A stretch of 32,700 bases of DNA from Lachnospiraceae bacterium (GCA_024699045.1 JAILQK010000036.1:1-32700); one strand, 5' to 3'. Counted from the stretch's first letter, positions 18,065 through 26,150 are shown. Notes: generated from the letters alone by a model not told the origin. Program-made: numbers and translations.

Positions 18065-19012
18065 ATGCCAATCTGCGTGCAGAAGGATCTCCCGGCGAGA
18101 GAGATCCTTGAGAATGAAAATATTTTTACGATGGAGCCTGATCGATCCGCGCATCAGGACATAAGACCGCTGGAGATATGCATACTCAATCTGATGCCTC
18201 TTAAGGAGGATACGGAGCTGCAGCTCCTCAGATCACTTTCAAACACCCCTTTACAGATCAATATCGCATTCATGACCGTAAAGAGTCATTCTTCCAAAAA
18301 CGTTTCAAAGAGCCATCTGAACCAGTTCTACAGCACCTGGGAGGAGAACAGGGGAAGACGGTTTGACGGGATGATAATCACCGGAGCGCCCGTGGAGCTT
18401 ATGGAATATGAAGAGGTGGATTACTGGGAAGAGCTGGTGGATATCTTTGAATGGACGAAGACGAACGTCACCTCCACGATACATGTCTGCTGGGGCGCCC
18501 AGGCAGCGCTTTATCACCACTACGGTCTGCAAAAGCATGTATTCGACACGAAGCTTTTCGGTGTATACCGTCACAGGGTCAGAAACCGTAAGGATCCTCT
18601 GGTCAGAGGCTTCGATGATATGTTTTATATCCCTCATTCCAGATATACGGAGATCAGAAGCGAGGATATCCATGCCTGCAAAGATCTTACCGTGCTCGCG
18701 GAGGGAGATAATAAGGCCGGGGTCTGTCTTTGCACCGCAATGTCGGGCAGGCAGGTATTCCTTTTCGGCCATCCCGAATACGACAGGCTGACTCTGGATA
18801 TGGAATACCGCAGAGACAAGGAGAAGGGACTTGATCCGGAGATACCGATCAATTATTATCCCGATGATGACCCTTCAAAAAAGCCCATGCTTTTATGGAG
18901 GAGCCATGCGAATATAATATATACCAACTGGCTTAATTATTACGTGTATCAGAATACACCATATGATATAGGCGACATCACCAGCGGCAACATAGCATAT
19001 TTATCTAAATAA
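18065..19012 (+). CDS. metA: Homoserine O-acetyltransferase (MetA family)
   Basis: This 315-residue protein aligns along its whole length with MetA, which acylates homoserine in the first committed step of methionine synthesis. Cys142 (HVCWGAQAA) is the nucleophile; His236 and Glu238 (FGHPEYD) complete the active site. Residue 111 is Glu (GAPVELME). In this family Glu111 gives acetyl-CoA specificity and Gly111 succinyl-CoA specificity, so acetyltransferase activity is predicted (metAA type). No SAM riboswitch or T-box precedes it; it appears to be transcribed from upstream with the kinase and lipoprotein. The PurF-like gene starts 11 bases downstream. Confidence 0.95.
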   Translation: MPICVQKDLPAREILENENIFTMEPDRSAHQDIRPLEICILNLMPLKEDTELQLLRSLSNTPLQINIAFMTVKSHSSKNVSKSHLNQFYSTWEENRGRRFDGMIITGAPVELMEYEEVDYWEELVDIFEWTKTNVTSTIHVCWGAQAALYHHYGLQKHVFDTKLFGVYRHRVRNRKDPLVRGFDDMFYIPHSRYTEIRSEDIHACKDLTVLAEGDNKAGVCLCTAMSGRQVFLFGHPEYDRLTLDMEYRRDKEKGLDPEIPINYYPDDDPSKKPMLLWRSHANIIYTNWLNYYVYQNTPYDIGDITSGNIAYLSK

Positions 19013-19023
19013 GGGAGAGTGAA

Positions 19024-20442
19024 ATGGGTGGTTTTTTTGCGGCGGCATTAAAGAATGATTGTGTTTTTGATCTGTACTTCGGTACCGATTATCACTCGCA
19101 TCTCGGGACAAGACGCGCGGGATTGGCGGTGTTTGACCAAAAAGAAGGCTTTAACCGCGCCATACACAATATAGAGAATTCTCCCTTCAGGACGAAATTC
19201 GAGTCGGATTTCCATGAAATGAAGGGGAATATCGGCATCGGATGTATCTCCGATTATGAGCCGCAGCCTCTTATCGTCAGATCCCATCACGGGACTTATG
19301 CCATCACTACGGTCGGTAAGATAAACAATATGGAGGAGCTTTCCGAAAGCGTGATCAAAAGCTCCGGGACGCATTTCCTTGAGATGAGCGGCGGCTCGAT
19401 AAATGCAACGGAGCTTGTAGCGGCGCTCATCAATCAGAAGGACAATATCATCGACGGGATCAGGTATGCACAGGAGACCATAGACGGTTCCATGACGATG
19501 CTTCTCCTTACCGCTACGGGGGTCTACTGCGCCAGAGACCGGATGGGCAGGACTCCGCTGACGATAGGGGTAAAGGATGAGGGCTTCTGCGCATCCTTCG
19601 AGAAATTCGCATATCTAAACATGGGATACAGGGATTATAAGGAGCTGGGCCCCGGAGAGATCGTTGTGATGACTCCGGAAGAGGTCAAGTCATTGGTAAA
19701 GCCGGGCGACAAGATGAAGATATGCACGTTCCTGTGGGTATACTACGGATATCCTTCGTCGGGTTATGAAGGAGTCTCCGTGGAGCAGATGAGATACCGC
19801 TGCGGCCAGCATATGGCGGACAGAGACATGATGACCAGATCCGACATAGACATCGTGGCAGGAGTCCCGGATTCGGGGACTGCGCATGCGGTAGGATATT
19901 CCAATGAGTCGGGAGTGCCTTTTTCAAGGCCTTTCATCAAGTATACCCCAACCTGGCCCAGATCGTTCATGCCTACCATCCAGTCGAGGCGTGACATGAT
20001 CGCGAGGATGAAGCTCATCCCGGTCCATGAGCTCATCAACGGAAACCGCATCCTCCTCATAGATGATTCCATCGTCCGGGGGACGCAGCTTAGGGAGACG
20101 ACACAGTTCCTCTACAATGCCGGAGCCAGGGAGGTTCATGTAAGGCCGGCCTGCCCTCCGATCATGTTCGGGTGCAAGTATATCAATTTTTCGAGGTCAA
20201 CATCCGAGATGGAACTCATCGCAAGGCGGATGATAAACAAGGAAGAGGGGCAGGAAGTGGAGAGAGCGGTCCTGGATGATTATGCGAACCCCGATTCGGA
20301 AAGATATAAAAAGATGACGGAGGGCATCAAGAAGCAGCTGGGCTTTACCTCACTAAGCTTTAACCGCCTTGATGACATGCTGGAGGCCTGCGGCATCGAC
20401 AAGGATAAGCTCTGTACCTATTGCTGGAACGGGGTTGAGTAG
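19024..20442 (+). CDS. PurF-like amidophosphoribosyltransferase paralogue lacking the catalytic Cys
   Basis: The 472-residue protein has the two-domain layout of glutamine PRPP amidotransferase. The phosphoribosyltransferase PRPP loop is intact (ILLIDDSIVRGTQ). Cysteines matching the four iron-sulfur ligands of the Bacillus enzyme appear to be kept: KICTFLW, FGCKYINF and the C-terminal CTYC. The glutaminase nucleophile is absent: normal PurF starts Met-Cys-Gly, but this one starts MGGFF. A ribosome site (GGGAGAG) sits just before this ATG, so the start is well supported. It may use ammonia directly, depend on another glutaminase, or have a new role. It lies 11 bases after metA rather than in a purine operon. 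Calling it plain purF would hide the missing residue. Confidence 0.88.
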   Translation: MGGFFAAALKNDCVFDLYFGTDYHSHLGTRRAGLAVFDQKEGFNRAIHNIENSPFRTKFESDFHEMKGNIGIGCISDYEPQPLIVRSHHGTYAITTVGKINNMEELSESVIKSSGTHFLEMSGGSINATELVAALINQKDNIIDGIRYAQETIDGSMTMLLLTATGVYCARDRMGRTPLTIGVKDEGFCASFEKFAYLNMGYRDYKELGPGEIVVMTPEEVKSLVKPGDKMKICTFLWVYYGYPSSGYEGVSVEQMRYRCGQHMADRDMMTRSDIDIVAGVPDSGTAHAVGYSNESGVPFSRPFIKYTPTWPRSFMPTIQSRRDMIARMKLIPVHELINGNRILLIDDSIVRGTQLRETTQFLYNAGAREVHVRPACPPIMFGCKYINFSRSTSEMELIARRMINKEEGQEVERAVLDDYANPDSERYKKMTEGIKKQLGFTSLSFNRLDDMLEACGIDKDKLCTYCWNGVE

Positions 20443-20445
20443 GAA

Positions 20446-20477
20446 CTGTACGAACGAATGTTCTTGATTTAGTACAG
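20446..20477 (+). repeat. Nested dyads in the gap after the PurF-like gene
   Basis: CTGTAC (20446-20451) is an inverted match of GTACAG (20472-20477). Inside it, GAAC-GAAT-GTTC is a second dyad (20452-20463). There is no T-run, so operator function is more likely than termination. Confidence 0.5.
20451..20464 (+). promoter_or_regulatory. Candidate LexA (SOS) operator
   Basis: CGAACGAATGTTCT matches the Gram-positive SOS box CGAACRNRYGTTCG at every constrained position except the last base. It ends 22 bases before the -35 of the CAP-gene promoter, so repression would be from upstream. It could be chance, and no SOS gene adjoins it. Confidence 0.4.
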
Positions 20478-20486
20478 CGCCTTTGG

Positions 20487-20515
20487 TTGACTTAATATAG
20501 CCAAAGCATTATATT
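20487..20515 (+). promoter_or_regulatory. Sigma-A promoter for the riboswitch-CAP transcript
   Basis: TTGACT (20487-20492), an exact 17-base spacer, then TATATT (20510-20515). The predicted transcription start (about 20522) coincides with the start of the riboswitch, which supports both calls. Confidence 0.75.
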
Positions 20516-20520
20516 AGTAT

Positions 20521-20612
20521 ATGATAACAGGATATTATCGGGGCAAACCTGCCGCGAGGCAGGGACGCAAAGCTACAGGGTCTGGAGCGGCTCCAGGCAG
20601 CCAGTTGCCATG
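20521..20612 (+). ncRNA. Cyclic di-GMP-I (GEMM) riboswitch
   Basis: The conserved core GGGCAAACC (20541-20549) is followed by a P2 hairpin (CCTGCC/GGCAGG) closed by the GNRA tetraloop GCGA. GGGACGCAAAGC follows, then a P3 hairpin (CTGGAG/CTCCAG, 20582-20596) and GGCAGCCAGTTGCC. P1 is formed by 20521-20530 and 20602-20611 (8 of 10 positions pair). These are the diagnostic elements of the GEMM-I class. The base matching the specificity position looks like G, favouring c-di-GMP over cGAMP (alignment from memory). No terminator lies between it and the gene, so control is probably at translation. Confidence 0.93.
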
Positions 20613-20645
20613 AGAAAATTCCTTCAAACGAGGAGGGGGAAGATC

Positions 20646-21197
20646 ATGAAAAAAATTTACGGTTCGTTTATTGTTTTTACTTTGGCGGTGATCCTTATAA
20701 CATTTCCCGCAGCAGGAGCAGTAGCAAGGGCGGGGCAGGCAAAGAGCACCGAAGCGATCGGGGAGTCCCGGCTTAATACATCGAACGTGAGTGTACTTAA
20801 CAATCTGATGCTTTCAAAAATAAATGATCTCAGATCCTCTGTCGGAGTCGGATCATTGTCGACAGACACGACTCTTAATTCATATGCCGGCACGAGATCG
20901 GTCGAAGCTACCACGAAGTGGTCGCATACAAGACCGAACGGAGCCCAGGGATGTGATATGATACCGGCCAATAAGTGGAGAGGAGAGAATCTTTCCTATG
21001 TGATCTTCCCGGATTTCAACTATTCCGAGGAAGAGCAGGAAGAGGCTGCGAATGTGATGTTCGATAATCTGGTGGCATCGCCTACACATTACGATAATAT
21101 GGTGTTTGGGTCCTTCACCAAGGTCGGCATCAGGACAAATGTTGCTAATACGGCTGACGGAGTCAGACTTACTACCGCCTATCTTTTCTCGAACTGA
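20646..21197 (+). CDS. Secreted CAP (SCP-like) domain protein under c-di-GMP control
   Basis: The ATG at 20646 is chosen over 20610 because it follows a strong GAGGAGGGGG ribosome site and gives a clean Sec signal peptide (MKKIYGSF, hydrophobic core, AVARA cleavage region); 20610 lies at the edge of the riboswitch. The mature part is one CAP domain: LSKINDLRSSVG, then WSHTRPNG with the conserved His, RGENLSY with the conserved Glu, and HYDNMV near the end. Bacterial CAP proteins are exported and often associate with the cell wall or matrix; their activity is poorly defined. The upstream riboswitch implies a link to the motile/sessile switch. A terminator ends the unit, so it is monocistronic. 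Confidence 0.88.
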   Translation: MKKIYGSFIVFTLAVILITFPAAGAVARAGQAKSTEAIGESRLNTSNVSVLNNLMLSKINDLRSSVGVGSLSTDTTLNSYAGTRSVEATTKWSHTRPNGAQGCDMIPANKWRGENLSYVIFPDFNYSEEEQEEAANVMFDNLVASPTHYDNMVFGSFTKVGIRTNVANTADGVRLTTAYLFSN

Positions 21198-21225
21198 ACG
21201 GGCGGAAGATCACGGGATTTTCTGA

Positions 21226-21250
21226 GGAGCCCTGAGACGGGCTCCTTTAT
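21226..21250 (+). terminator. Intrinsic terminator after the CAP gene
   Basis: GGAGCCC (21226-21232) pairs perfectly with GGGCTCC (21239-21245) around a six-base loop, followed by TTTAT. The U-tract is short but the seven-base stem is strong. Confidence 0.75.
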
Positions 21251-21309
21251 CATGTATCCGGCTATGCTCCGGAAAGCATGAAGGCATAAAGGATGAATGT
21301 AAGATAGCG

Positions 21310-22011
21310 ATGGACGTTAGACTGTTTTTAAAGGGATCAAGAGACGGCATACCGATAGCGATGGGCTATCTGGCGGTGGCGTTCACTCTGGGGATCGCTG
21401 CGGGGAACATCAATATGGATGCCCTGCAGAGTTTTTTTATGTCCTTCGGGATGCTGGCGTCGGCAGGTGAATATGCGGCGATCCTTCTTATCGGATCGGC
21501 AGCGGGGGTCATCGAGATGATAGCGACAACCTTCATCATCAATCTCAGATACTTCCTGATGAGCTGTTCGCTGTCCCAGAAGCTTGAACCGGGTGTGCCG
21601 ATGTGGAAGAGGCTGCTGCTTGCCTGGTTTGTGACGGATGAGCTTTTCGGAATATCATCCGCGGTGGAGGGATATCTGGATCCGGTATATACCTATGGCG
21701 CCGCGGTAGTATCGGTTGCGGGTTGGTGTCTGGGCACGGTGCTCGGAGTCGTGGCGGGAGACGTGCTCCCGGTAAGACTTGCTTCGGCAATGAATGTAGC
21801 GCTATACGGGATGTTCCTGGCCATCATAATACCTCCCGCAAGGAAGAGCAGGTTTATGGCGATCCTTGTCGCCGTTTCGATGGCGGCAAGCTTTGTCTTT
21901 GCGAATGCTCCGGTAGTATCGGAGATCTCTGAGGGGTTCAGGATAATAATCCTTACCGTTCTTATCGCCGGAGCTGCGGCATTCATACGTCCCATAGAGG
22001 AGGAAGGCTGA
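21310..22011 (+). CDS. azlC: AzlC family branched-chain amino acid exporter, large subunit
   Basis: The 233-residue membrane protein shows the AzlC signature: DGIPIAMGYLAVAFTLGI at the start and INLRYFLMSCSLSQ in the middle, with several hydrophobic segments. AzlC works with the small AzlD subunit to export branched-chain amino acids or related compounds. azlD starts one base after its stop, so the pair is coupled. The ribosome site is poor: AAAGGAT is too far upstream and is followed by a tiny open frame (ATGAATGTAAGATAG). Whether that matters is unknown. Confidence 0.93.
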   Translation: MDVRLFLKGSRDGIPIAMGYLAVAFTLGIAAGNINMDALQSFFMSFGMLASAGEYAAILLIGSAAGVIEMIATTFIINLRYFLMSCSLSQKLEPGVPMWKRLLLAWFVTDELFGISSAVEGYLDPVYTYGAAVVSVAGWCLGTVLGVVAGDVLPVRLASAMNVALYGMFLAIIIPPARKSRFMAILVAVSMAASFVFANAPVVSEISEGFRIIILTVLIAGAAAFIRPIEEEG

Positions 22012-22012
22012 T

Positions 22013-22324
22013 ATGTTCGACAAAAGAGTATACGGATCGCTCATAGTGATGATCCTTACCGTTTATGCGATCAGAGTGCTCCCGTTTCTCATTTTCAGGA
22101 AAGAGATAAAGAACAAATGGGTGAGATCCTTCCTTCATTATGTTCCTTATGTGACGCTTGCGGTGATGACGTTTCCGGCTATATTGACGGCTGCATCATC
22201 GGTCTGGGCCGGGGGCGCCGCCCTCGTAACAGGGATAGCGGTCGCGCTTCTTGGCGGAGATCTCTTTGTGGTTGCAATAAGCACCTGTGTTGCGGTATTC
22301 TTAACAGAAATGGTCATTTTGTGA
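22013..22324 (+). CDS. azlD: AzlD family small exporter subunit
   Basis: A 103-residue membrane protein with three or four helices and the family's early YAIRVLPFLIF and later LHYVPYVTLAVMTFPAIL segments. It is the obligate partner of AzlC, which is encoded immediately upstream with one base between. The ribosome site GAGGAAGG lies inside the end of azlC. Confidence 0.92.
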   Translation: MFDKRVYGSLIVMILTVYAIRVLPFLIFRKEIKNKWVRSFLHYVPYVTLAVMTFPAILTAASSVWAGGAALVTGIAVALLGGDLFVVAISTCVAVFLTEMVIL

Positions 22325-22344
22325 TCGTAGGCAGGGGGAGATGA

Positions 22345-22842
22345 ATGAAAACGTTTATCAGTGATATCGCAATGATCGTAATAGGGATCGTTCTCATACT
22401 GTATCCCGGGACGTCCATGGACATAACCATAGGAGTGATCGGAGTCCTGCTCCTTGTGGCGGGGGTAGTTGGGATCATCCTTGGATTCAGGGGCGATGAG
22501 GCTTATTTTGCCTATACCATGACAGGAGCTGTAGTCTCGGTGGTCGCCGGTATAATATGTCTGGTAAAGCCTGAGATAATAAGGGATATCGTTCCCCTTT
22601 TCATGGGGGTCGTGATACTCGCGACCGGAGTGTTCAATATAGCAAATGCGATAAGCGCTAAAAGAGCAGGAGCATCAAGATGGGTGGTATCATTGATACT
22701 TGCCCTGATAACGGTTATACTTGGGATAGTCATTCTGGTAAATGTTGACGACACGGGGAAGCTGCTGGTCCAGGTGATAGGCATGGTATTTGTCTATAAC
22801 GGCATAACGACACTATTGATGAGGATTTTTAACAGGGTTTAA
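22345..22842 (+). CDS. DUF308/HdeD family membrane protein
   Basis: A 165-residue protein of about six hydrophobic helices with short loops. It has the repeated pattern of this family (GIVLILYPGTSMDITIGVIGVLLLVAGVVGI, split by loops, then LFMGVVILATGVFNIANAI). HdeD-like proteins have been tied to acid resistance in enterobacteria; the function here is unknown. GGGGGAG precedes the ATG, 20 bases after azlD, and the UbiA-type gene starts three bases after its stop, so it is in the same transcript. Confidence 0.85.
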   Translation: MKTFISDIAMIVIGIVLILYPGTSMDITIGVIGVLLLVAGVVGIILGFRGDEAYFAYTMTGAVVSVVAGIICLVKPEIIRDIVPLFMGVVILATGVFNIANAISAKRAGASRWVVSLILALITVILGIVILVNVDDTGKLLVQVIGMVFVYNGITTLLMRIFNRV

Positions 22843-22845
22843 GGG

Positions 22846-23772
22846 ATGAAGAATTATATAAAGATAGCAAGGCCCGATCACTGGGTCAAAAACATATTTA
22901 TAATACCCGGAGTCGCGGTGGGATTCCTTCTTGCGGAAATGCCATCCGTCCCGGTGCTGCTGTACAGGTTCGTGATCGGATTTATAGCGACCTGTCTGAT
23001 CGCTTCGGCCAATTATGTGATAAACGAATGGCTGGACGCGGAATTCGACAAATATCATCCGACCAAGAAATTCAGGCCGGTGGTCTCGGAGAACATGAAG
23101 TTTTCGCTTGTAATGCTGGAATATGTCATCCTCGCGGTGGCGGGACTCGGCCTGTCGTTCCTTATAAACACAGGCTTTCTTGTGACCGAGATCTGGCTTC
23201 TTATCATGGGGATACTGTATAATGTGAAGCCCTTCCGGACCAAGGACATTCCTTTCCTGGACGTGATAACGGAATCGATCAACAATATGATAAGGCTTCT
23301 TTTGGGATGGTTTATCGTAACGAACACTTCGGTGCCTCCGGGAAGCATCCTCCTCGGCTACTGGATGGGCGGAGCCTTCCTGATGGGGATCAAGCGTTTT
23401 GCGGAATACCGGATGATCGGAGATCCCGAGCTTGCGGGGAGATACCGTAAGTCCTTTGAGGCTTATTCAGAGCGGACTCTCTTATGCTCGAGCATGTTCT
23501 ATGCATTCTGCTCGACCTTCTGTATGGGAATCTTCCTGATCAAGTACAGACTGGAATATGTGCTTGCCATGCCGTTTTTATTCCTGCTTTTCGTGTATTA
23601 CCTTTATATCGCGTTTAAGGATGATTCGGCCGTACAGAAACCGGAGAAGCTGTATAAAGAAAAGAAACTTATGGCATTTGTGCTTTTGATCGTGATCATA
23701 TTCATCGTGCTGACAGCGGTGGATATCCCGGCACTCAGGCTTTTCCAGGAGCCGTTCCTGATAGAGATCTGA
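22846..23772 (+). CDS. UbiA-superfamily prenyltransferase, DPPR-synthase-like
   Basis: A 308-residue membrane protein with about eight or nine helices. It opens with ARPDHWVKN and has the first Asp motif as Asn60-x3-Asp64-x3-Asp68, followed by KYHPTKKFRPV. This resembles the mycobacterial decaprenyl-phosphate 5-phosphoribosyltransferase branch more than menaquinone or ubiquinone enzymes. The second Asp motif is in KDIPFLDVITESIN. It would join a polyprenyl phosphate and a phosphorylated sugar donor such as PRPP at the membrane. A radical SAM enzyme and a HAD phosphatase follow about 100 bases later. The superfamily is sure; the substrate is inferred. Confidence 0.85.
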   Translation: MKNYIKIARPDHWVKNIFIIPGVAVGFLLAEMPSVPVLLYRFVIGFIATCLIASANYVINEWLDAEFDKYHPTKKFRPVVSENMKFSLVMLEYVILAVAGLGLSFLINTGFLVTEIWLLIMGILYNVKPFRTKDIPFLDVITESINNMIRLLLGWFIVTNTSVPPGSILLGYWMGGAFLMGIKRFAEYRMIGDPELAGRYRKSFEAYSERTLLCSSMFYAFCSTFCMGIFLIKYRLEYVLAMPFLFLLFVYYLYIAFKDDSAVQKPEKLYKEKKLMAFVLLIVIIFIVLTAVDIPALRLFQEPFLIEI

Positions 23773-23873
23773 CGAGGAGCGGTAGAGCCTGTACGGCAGG
23801 CAGCTTCGCAAAAGGGAGAATGAGACCACGATCGGATGCGCATGTTTAACAGAATAATATTAACGGGAGAACG

Positions 23874-25325
23874 ATGATGACTAAAAATAAAGTATTGCTC
23901 TTTTATCCTCCGGGACAGATCTTTCAGCGCGGGGAAGACCGGTGCCAGCAGAACGTTGACGGAAGCTCGGCTGAGGCCATGAGAGCCTGCAACGATCTCG
24001 GATACGCCGCCGCAGTCCTTCTGAAAAGAGGGTATGAGATCAAGCTTAGGGATTATCAGACAGAGCTCTGCACGATGCAGGAGCTCTATGATGATGTGGA
24101 CAGCTTTAAGCCGGATCTTCTGATGATGAGCACGACCAATACGAGCATCTTTGAGGACATCAAGATCATGAATGCGCTTAAGGACAGATGCGGTGCGGTC
24201 ACGGTGTTCAAAGGGGCCATTTTCTATGCTCCCGAGCAGGAGATGCTCGATCTTTTAGATCTTAGTCATATAGATTATCTGATAGGCGGAGAGGTCGATT
24301 TTGCCATAGGGGAAGTTACCGACTATGCGCTTAAGGGAGAGGGCGACATAGCTGCCGTTGACAATATCCTGTACAAGGACAGGGACGGAAAGTTTATCCC
24401 GACGAAATTCCATGTATGGGGCAAGGATCTTGACAGTCAGCCTTTCCCGGCAAGGGAATACATGAACAACGGCCTTTATACAAGACCGGATACGGATGCT
24501 CCGATGGCTACGATACAGACGGCAAGGGGATGTCCTTCAAGCTGTGTTTTCTGTCTCACTCCCGAGATCTCCGGAAAATGCGTCAGATTCCGAAGTCCTG
24601 AGAATGTCATGGCTGAGCTTACCGAGTGTTATGAGAAATTCGGGATAAGGGATTTCTTTTTTAAGGCCGACACTTTTACGATCAATGCCGAGTGGGTGAA
24701 AACACTCTGCAATCTCATAATAGATTCGCCGCTTTACGGAAAGATCCATTTTACGGCCAATTCAAGGGTAAATCCCTTAAAGAAGGAAACTCTTGAGCTC
24801 ATGAAAAAGGCAGGCTGCTTTATGGTGGCCTTCGGCTTTGAGTCCGGAAGCGACGAGATACTCAAAAAGATCCGCAAGGGAGCGACGGTCGAGCAGAACC
24901 TTCAGGCCGCTAAATGGTGTCATGAGGTAGGGCTTCCTTTCTGGGGATTTTTTGTCATCGGGTTCCCGTGGGAGAATAAGGGACATATAATGAAGACCAA
25001 GAAGCTCATCTACGAGGCCGATCCTGATTTTATCGAAGTGAAGATGGCGCTGCCTTTCTATGGGACGCCGCTCTATGAGATCTGCAAGCAGGAGAATCTG
25101 CTCGCAAAGAACGTGCTGGGAAGTGACTTCTTCCATTCGAGCATGAACGGAACGATGTATCTGACCATAGATGAGGTCGAGAAGATACGACGCAGGATCC
25201 TGCTCGGTTTTTATTTAAGACCCAAATACATAATGCGCAAGATGCGTGAATGTGTGAAGCATCCGTCGATCTTCCTTAATTACTGCAAGTATGGCATAAG
25301 GCTTGTAGTGAACCTGTTTAAGTGA
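23874..25325 (+). CDS. B12-binding-type radical SAM enzyme
   Basis: The N-terminal part (about 1-185) looks like a cobalamin-binding-type Rossmann domain (VLLFYPPG, SFKPDLLMMSTTN, YLIGGEVD). The radical SAM barrel follows with the cluster ligands Cys220-x3-Cys224-x2-Cys227 (RGCPSSCVFC). GFESGSDEILKKIRKG is typical of the family. The protein has 483 residues. Such enzymes methylate, cyclise or rearrange substrates, often lipids or tetrapyrroles. The usual cobalamin motif DxHxxG is not clear, so B12 use is unproven. GGGAG precedes the ATG; ATG at 23877 is an alternative. It overlaps the HAD gene's start by one to four bases. Confidence 0.88.
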   Translation: MMTKNKVLLFYPPGQIFQRGEDRCQQNVDGSSAEAMRACNDLGYAAAVLLKRGYEIKLRDYQTELCTMQELYDDVDSFKPDLLMMSTTNTSIFEDIKIMNALKDRCGAVTVFKGAIFYAPEQEMLDLLDLSHIDYLIGGEVDFAIGEVTDYALKGEGDIAAVDNILYKDRDGKFIPTKFHVWGKDLDSQPFPAREYMNNGLYTRPDTDAPMATIQTARGCPSSCVFCLTPEISGKCVRFRSPENVMAELTECYEKFGIRDFFFKADTFTINAEWVKTLCNLIIDSPLYGKIHFTANSRVNPLKKETLELMKKAGCFMVAFGFESGSDEILKKIRKGATVEQNLQAAKWCHEVGLPFWGFFVIGFPWENKGHIMKTKKLIYEADPDFIEVKMALPFYGTPLYEICKQENLLAKNVLGSDFFHSSMNGTMYLTIDEVEKIRRRILLGFYLRPKYIMRKMRECVKHPSIFLNYCKYGIRLVVNLFK

Positions 25326-25981
25326 TGACGGACGACGGACTGTATAAGAAGCTTTCCGGATACGATCTTATAGTGTTCGACATGGACGGGACCCTCTATT
25401 ATCAGAGAGGGATGCAGATAAACATGGCCTTTCGTCTTATTGGGCATGCACTCTTTGAAGGCGGACTGAAGGATCTGAGACTTATACTGAAGTACAGGAA
25501 GCTCAGAGAGGACTGGGATGCCTCAAAGAAAATGAACGATGAGGATCTCTATGCCTCACTTTCCGAGGAAACAGGGAAGGCGAAAGAAGACATCAGGCAG
25601 ACGATAAGGACCTGGATGTTTGAGAAGCCCATGGATGTGGTCTCAAAGTGCAGGGACGAAAAGCTTGTAAAGGTTATAGAGCAGCTTATTTCCGACGGGA
25701 AACAGGTATGTATTTATTCCGATTATCCTACCGAGGACAAGGTCAGAGCGGTGGGTCTTCCTTCCGGGATACCTCAGTATTACTGCGGACAGGAAGATAT
25801 CAGGACAATGAAGCCCAATCCTTCGGGTCTTTTTTATATAATGAGCCGTTATCCCTCGGTCTTAAAGGACAAGGTGATCATGGTTGGGGACAGGGCTGAC
25901 AGGGACGGTGCCGTGGCGGATAATGCAGGAACGGCTTCTCTTATCGTCGGCAGGTTCAGGCTTTTAAGGTATCTCTTCTGA
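25325..25981 (+). CDS. HAD-superfamily phosphatase
   Basis: HAD motif I is FDMDGTLY near the N-terminus (nucleophile Asp19 and acid Asp21 from this ATG), motif II is in VCIYSDYP, the Lys of motif III is in MKPNPSG, and motif IV is VGDRADRDGAVA. A helical cap lies between motifs I and II. The 218-residue size is normal. The ATG at 25325 shares a base with the radical SAM stop; GTG at 25322 is also possible. In mycobacteria, polyprenyl-phosphoryl-5-phosphoribose must be dephosphorylated, so this enzyme could do that step for the UbiA-type product; this is inference. No terminator is clear after it. Confidence 0.88.
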   Translation: MTDDGLYKKLSGYDLIVFDMDGTLYYQRGMQINMAFRLIGHALFEGGLKDLRLILKYRKLREDWDASKKMNDEDLYASLSEETGKAKEDIRQTIRTWMFEKPMDVVSKCRDEKLVKVIEQLISDGKQVCIYSDYPTEDKVRAVGLPSGIPQYYCGQEDIRTMKPNPSGLFYIMSRYPSVLKDKVIMVGDRADRDGAVADNAGTASLIVGRFRLLRYLF

Positions 25982-26004
25982 AAGATCTTTTTTCGGCACA
26001 GCTA

Positions 26005-26031
26005 TAAAGTTTTTTTGTATTTTTCCGATAT
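26005..26031 (+). promoter_or_regulatory. SigD (sigma-28, motility) type promoter
   Basis: TAAAGTTT (26005-26012), an 11-base spacer, then TCCGATAT (26024-26031). Against TAAAGTTT-N11-GCCGATAT this is 15 of 16. It lies about 115 bases before the next ATG, on the same strand, just after the HAD gene. Confidence 0.7.
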
Positions 26032-26150
26032 ATAGATATAGAAACGGATTTCTGCAGTTTAATGTCTCCGGTCAGGGTTCTTCTTTCATCCGGACGGCAG
26101 GCAGACAACAAGGGCCGATAAGCGCCCGAAGATCATGGAGGATGTGACTT

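Noticed and set aside
20610-20645. Earlier start for the CAP protein at 20610
   Set aside because: It lies in the riboswitch P1 arm, would add a charged stretch before the signal peptide, and the strong ribosome site serves 20646.
23773-23873. Terminator or promoter before the radical SAM gene
   Set aside because: A GCCTG/CAGGC five-base stem is present, but there is no T-run, and no -35/-10 pair with acceptable spacing was found.
26114-26121. Second SigD -10 box (GCCGATAA)
   Set aside because: No TAAA-like -35 at the right distance, and it lies only about 30 bases before the ATG.
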